From Thiopontia sp964344435 (lineage in GTDB: Bacteria > Pseudomonadota > Gammaproteobacteria > GCF-002020875): a stretch of DNA of 30,291 bases. The position numbers and the translations under genes were made by a program. This document shows positions 1 to 8,237 of this stretch, piece by piece. Location: NCBI GenBank assembly GCA_964344435.1, contig CAYFNH010000020.1, forward strand, positions 1 to 30,291. The letters run 5' to 3'. Position 1 is the stretch's first letter. Each line of letters opens with the position of its first letter. The notes below the pieces were generated by a model that saw only the letters and a program-made list of their open reading frames with translations, was not told the origin of the DNA and did no database searches.

Positions 1-136
1 CTAGAACTGGTCCTGTAGTGTATGTTATGACCCAAATAATTATATGTATGTTCAGTGTGGGATTTATTCTTCCTGTCTCGCATGAACTGGAGTGATTTTG
101 AACGTAGTAGATACATTAAACTAACGGCGGCCATTG

Positions 137-958
137 TTAAAAGCTTCCTTGTTTCTTGTTAATTCCATTGAAAATATGAGTAATATGATTGTTGATGGAG
201 TGTTCTAGATGTTTTTTGTTAGTTTCTAGAGCAGACTGATCAACTTGAGGATGCCATAGGTGAAAAACTGCGGTCGAATAGCGCCCTTCTTTTCTTAAAA
301 CGTCAGAGTTGATCAGGCGTATCACCAGATCACTGTCTTCAAGCCCCCAACCAGTGAAGCTTTCATCAAAGCCGTTGATATCGATCAGGTCACTTTTCCA
401 TGCGGCCAGGTTGCATGTGATCGCACCTTCCCATTTCGTGGGATGGTAATGTCGCCATCGAGTTCCGGGTATCTTGATCAGTGGTAGAAACCGATTACTC
501 TGCCCGGTCAGTCGCAATGACAGCCATCGCCACAGTGAAAGGTTTTCAATTGATAATTTCTTGTGAAGCACCTCAGTGGTAAAGGCTTCACTGAGCAATA
601 TCCGGTTGCCGGTAATAAAGTGGCCCGGTTCAGCAAGTTCAATGTGGCGGCTCAGGAAGTGGGGGCGAGGAATACAGTCGCCATCCAGAAACACGATATA
701 GTCACCAGCCGCCTGTTCAATGGTCCGGTTGCGGATTGCCGCAGCACGAAACCCTTTGTCAGGGTGCCACACATGCTGGATGGTGAGGGTGGTGTTGCGC
801 TGATAGGTAGTAATCAATTCTCGGGTGGGATCGGTAGAGCCATCATCTGCTACGATCACCTCGAAGTCATCAAATGTCTGTTGAGTCAGCGCAGAGAGTG
901 TCCTGTCCAATGCCTCAGGCCAGTTATAGGTGGTGACAATGATGCTAGCTTTCGGCAT
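137..958 (-). CDS. Family 2 glycosyltransferase (GT-A fold, galactosyltransferase-type C-terminus)
   Basis: Probably transfers a sugar from a nucleotide donor onto the LPS core or a surface glycan at the inner face of the cytoplasmic membrane. The 273-aa product opens with the GT2 nucleotide-binding strand (SIIVTTYN, residues 5-12), then VADDGSTD near residue 37 and a metal-binding DGD (FLDGDCIP) near residue 90. The C-terminal GWGLEDSDLVIRL motif is typical of the galactosyltransferase/Glyco_transf_7C region. I chose the ATG at 958 over an in-frame start 33 bases upstream because the GT2 fold begins right there. The gene overlaps the upstream WaaE-like gene by 14 bp and is the last of six co-directional genes. 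Donor and acceptor cannot be read from sequence. Confidence 0.85.
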   Translation of the reverse strand: MPKASIIVTTYNWPEALDRTLSALTQQTFDDFEVIVADDGSTDPTRELITTYQRNTTLTIQHVWHPDKGFRAAAIRNRTIEQAAGDYIVFLDGDCIPRPHFLSRHIELAEPGHFITGNRILLSEAFTTEVLHKKLSIENLSLWRWLSLRLTGQSNRFLPLIKIPGTRWRHYHPTKWEGAITCNLAAWKSDLIDINGFDESFTGWGLEDSDLVIRLINSDVLRKEGRYSTAVFHLWHPQVDQSALETNKKHLEHSINNHITHIFNGINKKQGSF

Positions 959-1712
959 CGGTCTGTTGCCTGTTTTCGTGTAGCAGAGCAAGTTTCAGAT
1001 ATTTGTAGTAGGTGCCCTCTGCATTGGAGATAGCGAGCATAAGCCCTTTTGATCCATCCAGAATCCCCCCTCTGAGCAGATAGGTGCGGATAAAGGACCA
1101 GAGCCCCTTAGTGAGAGCCTTGGTTAGTGATGAACCTCGTCCCTCATTGTATAGCTGTTCTGCTCCCAGTGTAGAGTAGTGGTTTACCTTATCCAGTACT
1201 TGTTCAAGAGTGTCGAAGCTGTGGTGAATCAAAGGGTGTTTCAGCTTCTGGGTTGGGCCATCGATTTCAAGGCGCTCATGAACAGAATGGTTGCTGAAGC
1301 TTCCCTTTCCCCGGCGAAAGAGCCTAGGTACATAATCGGGCCACCATCCACTGTGATGGATCGGTTGACCACAGTAACTGGAGAGTCGAGGGCACTCAAA
1401 TCCATTCACCTGTTCAGAGCAGACTGCCTGCTGGATCTCCTGCTGTAATTTTGGCGTGACAATTTCATCTGCATCGATGGAGAGGATCCAGTCGCCAGTT
1501 GCTTTTTCAATGGCTCGGTTCTTTTGCTTACCGAATCCCGGCCAGTCTGTTTCATAGACCAATGGAGTGAATTGTTTGCAGATTTCGACTGTTTGGTCAT
1601 TGCTGCCAGAATCCAGCACAATAATTTCATCTACCCACTCAATGGACCTCAGACACTGTTCAATCCGTGATGCCTCGTTTTTGGTGATGATGGTGGCGGA
1701 GATAGAGGGCAT
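945..1712 (-). CDS. waaE: WaaE/KdtX-like LPS core glycosyltransferase (GT2)
   Basis: Likely adds a hexose (beta-1,4-glucose in characterised WaaE proteins) to the inner-core heptose of LPS. The 255-aa length is close to WaaE/KdtX. Visible features are the N-terminal strand ISATIITKNE (residues 4-13), DSGSNDQT (34-41) and the metal-binding SIDADE with D80 and D82. The middle of the protein contains a WWPDYVPRLFRRG stretch, also typical of the family. The gene starts 2 bp after the stop of the O-antigen-ligase-like gene and overlaps the next GT2, so translation is probably coupled. The gene symbol rests on family resemblance; sugar specificity is not shown by the sequence. Confidence 0.8.
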   Translation of the reverse strand: MPSISATIITKNEASRIEQCLRSIEWVDEIIVLDSGSNDQTVEICKQFTPLVYETDWPGFGKQKNRAIEKATGDWILSIDADEIVTPKLQQEIQQAVCSEQVNGFECPRLSSYCGQPIHHSGWWPDYVPRLFRRGKGSFSNHSVHERLEIDGPTQKLKHPLIHHSFDTLEQVLDKVNHYSTLGAEQLYNEGRGSSLTKALTKGLWSFIRTYLLRGGILDGSKGLMLAISNAEGTYYKYLKLALLHENRQQTDAES

Positions 1713-1714
1713 GG

Positions 1715-2971
1715 TCAGGCTATAGATGCTTCCTTATCAGACTTCTTGTTAGAAGAGAAAAGGAGTGCGCTCATGAAACACCAGAAGTGCCCTTCACCAG
1801 AGTCCATTAGCATGGAATTGCCAAAACTGGCAACAATGATAAATGCGATCAGTCCTTGGGCCAGATATCGATGCTCAATCGATGAAATTGTACGACTAAA
1901 TTGGATTTGCAGGTAAAAGAGGATAACAAGCCCGACAATACCAATGATTCCAAGTTGTATACCTGTTGCCGCATATTCGTTATGTGGATTGGTTGTACGG
2001 TGGGTTCGGATACGTTCTGGAGGGACTTGTTCATACCGTTTTGATACACTGCCTGTACCCGATCCTAGCCAGAGCTTTTCTTCAATCAGATAGATGGAAT
2101 TCTCAACAAAGTCGCGTCGTTGACTGGCTGAACCACCATCGTGGTTAAAGCCCCCAATGATTTTGGAAATGCCATTGTGAATTGATGTGTGGGTTCCAAT
2201 AAAACCGTACAGGAAGATTGCACAAAATAGCAAAGGGATCAGTAGAATACTTTTTTCTCGAAAATGTTGAATCAATAGTAGGCTGATCAATCCAACAGCA
2301 AGGATCTGCCCGGTAGTTCCTGTGCTGATAAAGAGTGTGTAGTAGCTTGAGAACAGGAACAGAACCCCATAAGTCCAACGGTGTCGGGATGTTGCGAGTA
2401 GAGCCCGTTGAGCGAAGATAAAGATAGCAAAAGACATCAATATATTGGTAATGATATGAGTCCTGAACCCACCATCTACAGAGATAACAGCTGTGTGATC
2501 ATTTGAAATCGGTATGTGGAGCTCAGGCATCAACCCAAAGTAGATGCTATATACCGTCACTAAAATCAGAGCCATGCTGGCCAGAAATACATTGAGCCCA
2601 ACCTCCCTGTGTTGATGAGAGGAAAAAAGTGGGAGCAGTAGTGCGATATACCAGAGTTCATTGTATTTCTTCAGGCCGTACAAGGCCTCGTTGAAGTCGA
2701 CAATCGACCAGGTGACACCTAGAGAAAAGAGCATAAACAGAAAAATTCCCCCTCTGGCAACGGGGTTTCTCCATGCCGTTTTCCAGTGTTGCTGCAGTTG
2801 GCCAGACAAAAGTACAAAGATCAAGGTGAAGAACAGAAACACATTCATCAGTGCAGGGCTAATCGGGATAAAGAAGGCAAATGCCAATGTGCAATAGAAA
2901 GCTACTTTTTGACTGAGCTGTTGCAGGCGTGAATACTCAGGCAGTGTTGCCATCTCTGCTGTTATATTCAT
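1715..2971 (-). CDS. O-antigen ligase / Wzy-C family polytopic membrane protein
   Basis: Predicted inner-membrane protein of 418 aa that either ligates undecaprenyl-linked glycan to lipid A-core (WaaL role) or polymerises glycan (Wzy role). It has many hydrophobic segments, starting around residues 24-55, and a larger periplasmic loop in the second half containing TNPHNEYAATG. The His in this HNE motif corresponds to the conserved, functionally important loop residue of WaaL-type ligases. The start codon overlaps the stop of the upstream gene by ATGA. Location among core glycosyltransferases next to waaA favours the ligase role, but WaaL and Wzy proteins are hard to separate by sequence alone. 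No gene symbol is assigned. Confidence 0.8.
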   Translation of the reverse strand: MNITAEMATLPEYSRLQQLSQKVAFYCTLAFAFFIPISPALMNVFLFFTLIFVLLSGQLQQHWKTAWRNPVARGGIFLFMLFSLGVTWSIVDFNEALYGLKKYNELWYIALLLPLFSSHQHREVGLNVFLASMALILVTVYSIYFGLMPELHIPISNDHTAVISVDGGFRTHIITNILMSFAIFIFAQRALLATSRHRWTYGVLFLFSSYYTLFISTGTTGQILAVGLISLLLIQHFREKSILLIPLLFCAIFLYGFIGTHTSIHNGISKIIGGFNHDGGSASQRRDFVENSIYLIEEKLWLGSGTGSVSKRYEQVPPERIRTHRTTNPHNEYAATGIQLGIIGIVGLVILFYLQIQFSRTISSIEHRYLAQGLIAFIIVASFGNSMLMDSGEGHFWCFMSALLFSSNKKSDKEASIA

Positions 2972-3834
2972 AGCTTCGCTTCAGTAAAGTGCTTCTTGCT
3001 GATATCTAATCCCAGCTTCTCATCCAGCCAGAAGCGGATCCGATGTTTTCGGTCTTTCAGGGTAACCTTGTAGTTGGGGTTTTGAATAAACTCAAGTTCA
3101 GCCTCGTTGCTCAGCCAATCTTCCATGATTGCAGGGTGGGTACCGGTGAAGGGGCGTAGCTCATCCAGATCGATATTTCCATAGGTAGAGAATGTTCCTG
3201 GGTTTTCGTCCCCCCAGTATTTGCTTACCTGTTTGATTTTCTGGTCATTACGATCCGCCTTCCGCACATGTCCATAGTGATACATGTGACATCCCGCATG
3301 AGCGGCCTTGGGATAGCGCCCTCTCTTGTTTCTATCCATCACGACAAAGAAGAGTCCATCTGGAGAGTAGTTGCGAATGCTATTGCGGATGATGCGAGGT
3401 GCCCGTTTATAACCGGCAATGCCGATCTGATCCGGTTTTCCGTAGAAGTGGTAGTAGTCGAAATAGAGTGCCTCCACTTCAGGGTTATCCAGATGTTGCT
3501 GCATGGTGTTACGGATCGTATCCAGATCCTTCTCGTGCAGTACTTCATCCCCCTCCAGATAAAAGGCCCAATCTCCGGTGCAGTTGAACTGAGCAATCAT
3601 CTTCTGCTGGGCGTAGACAAAACCGCGATCTTGCATCACCTCATTCCACTCGGTTTCAATAATGCGGATCTTGTCGCTACCAATGGCCTGAATTCGCTCC
3701 AGTGTGCGGTCTTCACTTTTCCCGACCGCAATGACAAATTCATCAAGAATCGGCAGTACGGATTGAATGCTCTCGATAAAGGGGTATCCGAGCATCTCTC
3801 CGTTGCGGATAAAGGTAAAACCACTGACTTTCAT
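2968..3834 (-). CDS. GT2-like glycosyltransferase
   Basis: A 288-aa protein with a GT-A type N-terminus: VSGFTFIRNGEML at residues 3-15, then FVIAVGKSEDRT, and an acidic metal-binding equivalent YLEGDEVLHE (EGDE instead of the usual DxD) near residue 95. The second half, rich in His, Tyr and Arg (CHMYHYGHVRKADR), resembles enzymes in LPS and capsule clusters whose sugar specificity is unknown. It overlaps both neighbours by ATGA, so it is translationally coupled in the six-gene operon. Role as a core-sugar transferase is inferred from family and context. Confidence 0.75.
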   Translation of the reverse strand: MKVSGFTFIRNGEMLGYPFIESIQSVLPILDEFVIAVGKSEDRTLERIQAIGSDKIRIIETEWNEVMQDRGFVYAQQKMIAQFNCTGDWAFYLEGDEVLHEKDLDTIRNTMQQHLDNPEVEALYFDYYHFYGKPDQIGIAGYKRAPRIIRNSIRNYSPDGLFFVVMDRNKRGRYPKAAHAGCHMYHYGHVRKADRNDQKIKQVSKYWGDENPGTFSTYGNIDLDELRPFTGTHPAIMEDWLSNEAELEFIQNPNYKVTLKDRKHRIRFWLDEKLGLDISKKHFTEAKL

Positions 3835-4985
3835 GAGGCTGATCTGGGGTCCAGGGCAAGTTTGTATGCGTGCAGGGTGGCGGATGCAGTTTCACGCCAG
3901 GTAATGGCTTGTGATCTCTCCCACCCCAAATGAGCCATTTTAAACCGATCCTCCGGGTGGTTGAACAGAAAGCCGATTTTTTCCACAATTTCATTCACAC
4001 TTTCTGGATCATTCAGCAGCATGGCCTCGTCTTCAGTGAGATGTTCACTAAAGCCACAGTAGTTTTGGTTGCTGACCACAACAGGTAGTCGGTGGGCCAT
4101 CGCCTCCAGTACTACCATGCCATAGGTGTCGACCCGGGTAGGATGAACCAATAGATCTGCCTCCGGATAGAGCTGTTCCACCTCTGTAACGGAGCCCAGA
4201 AAATGGATGTTGGATTGAAGGTGGTTCGGGACTTCCAGTGAGCTCTGTTCTCCACTGCCTGCAATGGCCAGATGAATGTCTGTTTGATGCAGCTGTTCCA
4301 ACGCATCAATGATGGTTTGCACCCCCTTCTTCTTGAAGTCATTGGCGACAGCAAGCAGCAGAAAGGCCCCGGTGGGGATTCCGTGGTGCTCTCTCCAGCT
4401 GGAGGCTCGTTCTCTCGGCTGGGGGTTGGGGTGAATGCCTGGGTAGGCAATCGTAATCTCTCTCCGGGTGTCAGGGTAGTTCATTACGATGTTTCTGCTG
4501 AGAAAATCCGATACAGAGATCAACTGCTTACCGGGGCGTGGTTGCATCTGCCTCTTCTCCAGCCATAGATAAGCCAGTTTTCTGGGGCTGAGTAGTGTAT
4601 TGAGCCAGCGCAGTGCCCTCTTTATCCCTTTGCTCTCCGTCCATCGGGTTCTGACACAGGGGACGTGCAGGGTGTAGATGTTTGCATGGGTCACCATGTC
4701 ATGAGAGTGGACGATATCAAATTGCCCCTTGGTCGCCCTGCGGGTAAACCAGGAGAAGAGCAGCTGATTGATGTAGCGGGGGCGCTCAAACCATTGGGGA
4801 ATGTGATGTACGGTGATGTTGGATGAGTGGGCGGATATGGTTTGGGCAAACAGATGAACCTCATGCCGTTGAGCCAGCTGCTCGGTTAGTTCAACACAGT
4901 AACGTTCCGCACCGCCGCCACTGGGGTTGTAGTGGCGAATCAACATGGCGATTTTCAAACGCCGATTAATGCCTTGTTCATCCAT
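3831..4985 (-). CDS. Family 4 glycosyltransferase (WaaG-like)
   Basis: Probable retaining glycosyltransferase of GT-B fold, 384 aa, resembling the LPS core glucosyltransferase WaaG. The acceptor-side domain opens with KIAMLIRHYNPSGGGAERY, containing the glycine-rich GGGAE loop. The donor-binding C-terminal domain includes KKGVQTIIDAL and then the EX7E-type element ADLLVHPTRVDTYGMVVLEAM. I place the start at 4985 rather than the in-frame ATG at 4997, because a GAGGA ribosome-binding site sits about 6 nt before 4985 and nothing similar precedes 4997. This start overlaps the deacetylase stop by 8 bp. Exact sugar unknown. Confidence 0.82.
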   Translation of the reverse strand: MDEQGINRRLKIAMLIRHYNPSGGGAERYCVELTEQLAQRHEVHLFAQTISAHSSNITVHHIPQWFERPRYINQLLFSWFTRRATKGQFDIVHSHDMVTHANIYTLHVPCVRTRWTESKGIKRALRWLNTLLSPRKLAYLWLEKRQMQPRPGKQLISVSDFLSRNIVMNYPDTRREITIAYPGIHPNPQPRERASSWREHHGIPTGAFLLLAVANDFKKKGVQTIIDALEQLHQTDIHLAIAGSGEQSSLEVPNHLQSNIHFLGSVTEVEQLYPEADLLVHPTRVDTYGMVVLEAMAHRLPVVVSNQNYCGFSEHLTEDEAMLLNDPESVNEIVEKIGFLFNHPEDRFKMAHLGWERSQAITWRETASATLHAYKLALDPRSAS

Positions 4986-5706
4986 GTCGGTCCTCATAGT
5001 GAGAGAGGATTTTCAGCAGAAAAAGGTGAGGGAGTGTGTGGTGGGTGATCGGTACTCTGGGTAATTTCAGAAGTGGATCATCGGGTCGGGCGCGTCCACG
5101 GGACACAGTGGTTGCTGTGAGATACCCGCCCTCTTCAGTGATCTGCTGAATTGAGTCATCCCTATCTCCATAAGGGTAGCAAAAGTGGCCAACAGGGGTG
5201 GAAAATTGCTGCTCCAGATCCTTTCTGGATTGGGCAATCTCCGCTATGGCTGTCTCTGCATTACATTCGGTCAGACGAACATGGTTTCGTGTATGCGAAC
5301 CAATCTCCATCCCTCCCGAAATCCACTCACCAACCTCCGTCTCGTTCATCAACGGATTTTCAGGAATTCCCTTATCCAGATCCCACTCATTCACACCACC
5401 AATTTTTTGGCTGATGATGTAGCAGGTGGCACTGAACCCCACCTGCTGCAGTACCGGCAGAGCCTCGGTCAGGTTGTTGCGATAGCCATCATCAAAGGTG
5501 ATCCCCACCACCTTGCCGCTCTTCTCTCCCTTCAGATAGGGGAGTAGTTCTCCCATGCTCAATCCACGGTATCCGAGCCATTTCAGTAGTCGCATTTGTA
5601 GCCGGAATCGCTTGGAAGGGACATGCAGGCTGCGCATCACCGTACCTTTCGGCATCGAGGCAATGCTGTGGTACATCAGGATTGGGATCGGTTGTGTACT
5701 TGACAT
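4978..5706 (-). CDS. Polysaccharide deacetylase (NodB homology domain)
   Basis: Carbohydrate esterase 4 family, 242 aa. Members remove N- or O-acetyl groups from glycans using a divalent metal. Motif 1 is ITFDDGYRNN with D72 (catalytic base) and D73 (metal), motif 2 is GSHTRNH with metal ligands H138 and H142, and motif 3 is FCYPYGDRDD. The N-terminal ILMYHSI block is typical of the YadE/PgaB-like subgroup. No clear signal peptide is visible, so it may act in the cytoplasm on a glycan precursor. It is the first gene of the minus-strand operon and lies 45 bp from the divergent waaA. The substrate is unknown; an N-acetylated sugar of the core or O-chain is the obvious guess. Confidence 0.85.
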   Translation of the reverse strand: MSSTQPIPILMYHSIASMPKGTVMRSLHVPSKRFRLQMRLLKWLGYRGLSMGELLPYLKGEKSGKVVGITFDDGYRNNLTEALPVLQQVGFSATCYIISQKIGGVNEWDLDKGIPENPLMNETEVGEWISGGMEIGSHTRNHVRLTECNAETAIAEIAQSRKDLEQQFSTPVGHFCYPYGDRDDSIQQITEEGGYLTATTVSRGRARPDDPLLKLPRVPITHHTLPHLFLLKILSHYEDRHG

Positions 5707-5751
5707 CGGTGGATTATATCAACTTGAGATCTGGTAGAGTCTGCATTCGAA

Positions 5752-7068
5752 ATGATCATTCGAGCCATCTACTCTCTGCTGCTCTACCTATTGTTGCCGT
5801 TGATTCTGCTGCGCCTGCTCTGGCGTGGGCTGAAAGCCCCGGCATATCGACAGCGCTGGAGAGAGCGCTTTGCACTGTATCGAGGGAAGGGGCCGGAGGT
5901 GAAGATCTGGGTCCATACCGTTTCGGTAGGGGAATTCATCGCCACTGTTCCACTGATTCGGGCACTGAGTGAGGAGATACCGGCGCAGCAGATTCTGGTG
6001 ACGACAATGACCCCTACCGGTTCGGCAAGAGTGAAGGAGACCTTTGGAGAGCAGATCCGACACGTCTATCTTCCCTATGATCTTCCGGATGCAGTCTCCC
6101 GCTTTTTGCGTCGCTATCGCCCTGCAGTGGCGTTGGTGATGGAGACTGAGATCTGGCCCAACCTGTTTCACCAGTGTGCGGCCCTGAAGATCCCGCTGTT
6201 AATGGGGAATGTGCGGCTCTCGCAGCGTTCACTTGAGGGGTATCGGCGCTGGATTCCCCGTTTGGTCCGAGAGGCACTTCAGCAGGTGAGTTGGGCGGCT
6301 GTGCAGGGAGAGGCAGATCGAAAACGGTTGATTGAACTGGGTGTGGAACCAGAGAAGGCTGAGGCTACCGGTAGCATCAAATTTGATCTGACACTGCCGG
6401 AATCCCTGCAAGAGCAGGGTGTAGCGCTAAGAGAGGCGCTGGGTGCGAGTCGTCCGGTTTGGATTGCCGCCAGTACCCGGGAAGGGGAGGAGGGTTACAT
6501 TCTGGATGCGCATCGACAGGTCGTCCAACAAATGCCAGATGCACTGCTGCTGCTGGTGCCGCGCCATCCGGAGCGGTTTGATGGGGTGGCCAGGCAGGTG
6601 CAATCAGCTGGGTTTGAGTTGGCAAGGAGGAGTCAGGATATCTACCCCCACCCTTCCCCTCCCCCTGCAAGGGGGAGGGCTCTTGGTAGCTCCATTCAAG
6701 TTTATCTGGGCGACACCATGGGGGAGATGCTGCTGCTCTATGCGGCCTCCGATGTTACCTATGTTGGTGGTAGCTTGGTACCAACCGGTTCCCACAACAT
6801 GTTGGAGCCCGCAGCACTGGGAAAGCCGGTGTTGTTTGGGCCGCACCGTTTCAACTTTGCTGAAATCAGCCAAATGCTGATCGACCAAGGGGCCGCTTGT
6901 GAGATGCAGGATACCAACACACTGGCAGTCCAGGTCATCGATCTGCTACAGCACCCGGATCGCCGAGCACAAATGGGAGCTCAGGGGGTATGGGTAGTCG
7001 AGCAGAATCGGGGGGCGCTGCAGAAGTTGTTGCAGGGAATCAAATCGCACCTGCCGGAATCGCAATAA
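5752..7068 (+). CDS. waaA: 3-deoxy-D-manno-octulosonic acid (Kdo) transferase
   Basis: Transfers Kdo from CMP-Kdo to lipid IV-A, an essential step of LPS inner-core synthesis at the cytoplasmic face of the inner membrane. An N-terminal membrane anchor (residues 2-24) precedes the KAPAYRQRW block. VHTVSVGEF contains the catalytic glutamate E61. TTMTPTGS, METEIWPNL, GNVRLS and LGDTMGEM...GGSLVPTGSHN follow in family order. At 438 aa it is about 13 residues longer than E. coli WaaA; the extra residues are the proline-rich segment at 298-310, encoded by a palindromic repeat. The start matches the family N-terminus, but I see no good ribosome-binding site before it. Its 3' end overlaps the convergent ATPase pseudogene by 29 bp. 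Confidence 0.95.
   Translation: MIIRAIYSLLLYLLLPLILLRLLWRGLKAPAYRQRWRERFALYRGKGPEVKIWVHTVSVGEFIATVPLIRALSEEIPAQQILVTTMTPTGSARVKETFGEQIRHVYLPYDLPDAVSRFLRRYRPAVALVMETEIWPNLFHQCAALKIPLLMGNVRLSQRSLEGYRRWIPRLVREALQQVSWAAVQGEADRKRLIELGVEPEKAEATGSIKFDLTLPESLQEQGVALREALGASRPVWIAASTREGEEGYILDAHRQVVQQMPDALLLLVPRHPERFDGVARQVQSAGFELARRSQDIYPHPSPPPARGRALGSSIQVYLGDTMGEMLLLYAASDVTYVGGSLVPTGSHNMLEPAALGKPVLFGPHRFNFAEISQMLIDQGAACEMQDTNTLAVQVIDLLQHPDRRAQMGAQGVWVVEQNRGALQKLLQGIKSHLPESQ
6644..6681 (+). repeat. Palindromic repeat translated in-frame inside waaA
   Basis: A C-rich tract runs into a perfect 10-bp inverted repeat, CCCTCCCCCT at 6657-6666 and AGGGGGAGGG at 6670-6679, separated by only GCA. It encodes residues 298-310 of WaaA (PHPSPPPARGR core). 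Family alignment from memory shows a shorter, variable loop here, so the tract looks like an insertion tolerated in a loop between RRS and the LGDTMGE motif. Proline-rich peptides of this kind (PHPxPxPxGxR) are familiar translations of dispersed GC-rich palindromes in proteobacteria. Only one copy is visible in the window. Confidence 0.6.
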
Positions 7069-7757
7069 TGCGTTTATCCAGTCTGACGGCCTTGTCGTTT
7101 CCAGTGATGACAAGGCCATAGTGGCAATCCTGTTGATTGATAAATTCATTCAGTGCACGTAGTTGTCGTTTGTTGGGGGTGGAGGTCATTTTGATCTCAA
7201 CAGGGAGTAGCCCAAAATCCCCCTCAATAACCAGATCAATTTCTGCGCCACCTCGCGTGCGATAGTGGTACGGGGTGACGGCATCCCCTTGGTTACCAAA
7301 TCCACGTAGCAGATTTTCAATCACCATCCCCTCCCAGGAGTGGCCTGCGGCCGGGTGTGTGATTAGCAATTCGGGAGTTTCGATGCGTAACAGGTGGTGC
7401 ATCATGCCGCTGTCGCGCAGGATCCCCTTGGGGTGTTTGACTAACTGTTTTTGCGTGGAGCGATCCCAGGCTGGGAGCTGTCTCCAGAGGTAGGTGTCGT
7501 GTGCAATTTGTAGCCAGTCGCGGATCGTGGGTTCACTAACCCCGAGTGTACGTGCAAATACGGCATTGTTGAGGATGGTGCCAGAGGCCTGGGTCAGTAA
7601 AAGAATCAACTGGCGATAACGGTTGCGGTCCATGCGAGGAAAAAGTGTGCTGATATCTCGCATTAGATAGGTGTCGATATAGTTGCGGTGCCAGAGCTTC
7701 GCGAAGTCGAGCTGGTTTCGTGTCCAGAGCTCCGGGTATCCACCGTTTAGCCAATAG
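7040..7757 (-). pseudogene. C-terminal part of a split AAA/DUF4143 ATPase
   Basis: The reading frame, opened from the IS junction, starts YWLNGGYPELWTRNQ and continues through YIDTYLMRDISTLF, the typical linker into the DUF4143 domain. It then shows GVSEPTIRDW, KHPKGILRDSGMMHHLL, SWEGMVIENLL and the nuclease-like core GGAEIDLVIEGDFGLLPVEIK. This is the second half of a bacterial AAA_14-DUF4143 ATPase; the N-terminal half lies at 8238-8744 on the same strand. An IS3 remnant separates them and shifts the frame, so no full-length product can be made. Internal translation from the Met at 7663 is possible but there is no evidence for it. The 3' end overlaps waaA tail to tail. Confidence 0.85.
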
Positions 7758-8207
7758 TGGCTCTATCTGGCGGTTGTGATAGACCTCTTCTCCCGCAAGG
7801 TGGTGGGCTGGAGCATGAGCTCCCGGATGAAGGCGGAGCTGGTCTGTGACGCTTTGAAAATGGCTATCTGGAGGCGTCGTCCAGACAAGGGTCTAATCCA
7901 CCACTCAGACCGAGGCAGCCAGTATGCCAGCCGTGATTTCCACACTCTGCTGAAGATACATGGAATCCAGGGGAGCATGAGTCGCAAGGGTGACTGCTGG
8001 GACAATGCCGTGGTTGAAAGCTTTTTTGGTAGCCTGAAACAAGAGCGAGTGCAGTGGAAGAGCTATCAAAGCCGCTATGAGGCGCAACAGGATGTGCTGG
8101 AATATATCAGCATGTGGTACAACAGTGAGCGCCTGCACTCGTATCTGGGATATATGAGTCCCAATGATTATGAGCAGCAGGCATTGGAATGGAAGAAAGT
8201 GGCTTAA
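7758..8207 (+). pseudogene. IS3-family transposase OrfB fragment
   Basis: About 150 residues of the rve integrase core of an IS3-family transposase. It retains the second catalytic Asp in HHSDRGSQYAS and the catalytic Glu in DNAVVESFF, with 35 residues between them, as in the DD(35)E family. The first catalytic Asp (normally in a WxTDIT motif) and the DNA-binding region are lost by the 5' truncation. The C-terminal SLKQERVQW...MWYNSERLHSYLGYMSPNDYE is intact up to the stop. It cannot be an active transposase. A GTG at 7776 could start a residual 143-aa ORF, but there is no reason to think it is used. Confidence 0.85.
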
Positions 8208-8237
8208 CTGGGTGTGCAGTAGGGGTTGACCAGGTCA
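7758..8237 (+). mobile_element. 5'-truncated IS3-family insertion sequence remnant
   Basis: The segment contains only the 3' half of an IS3-family orfB plus the right end. It opens directly in transposase sequence (WLYLAVVIDLFSR) after an in-frame stop at 7755. The right terminus is probably at 8237: read inward it begins TGACCTGGTCAACCCC, matching the TG...CA rule for IS3 ends. orfA, the first half of orfB and the left terminal repeat are missing. Deleting the segment rejoins the ATPase reading frame as QIY-YWLNGG with little or no extra sequence, so the borders are probably accurate within a few bases. Confidence 0.8.

Noticed and set aside
1..136. Possible gene or element at the left edge
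   Set aside because: Sequence is AT-rich with no open frame of note and no clear repeat; too short to interpret.
5707..5751. Divergent promoter between the deacetylase gene and waaA
   Set aside because: Promoters must be close by, but I could not find a -35/-10 pair with acceptable spacing on either strand.
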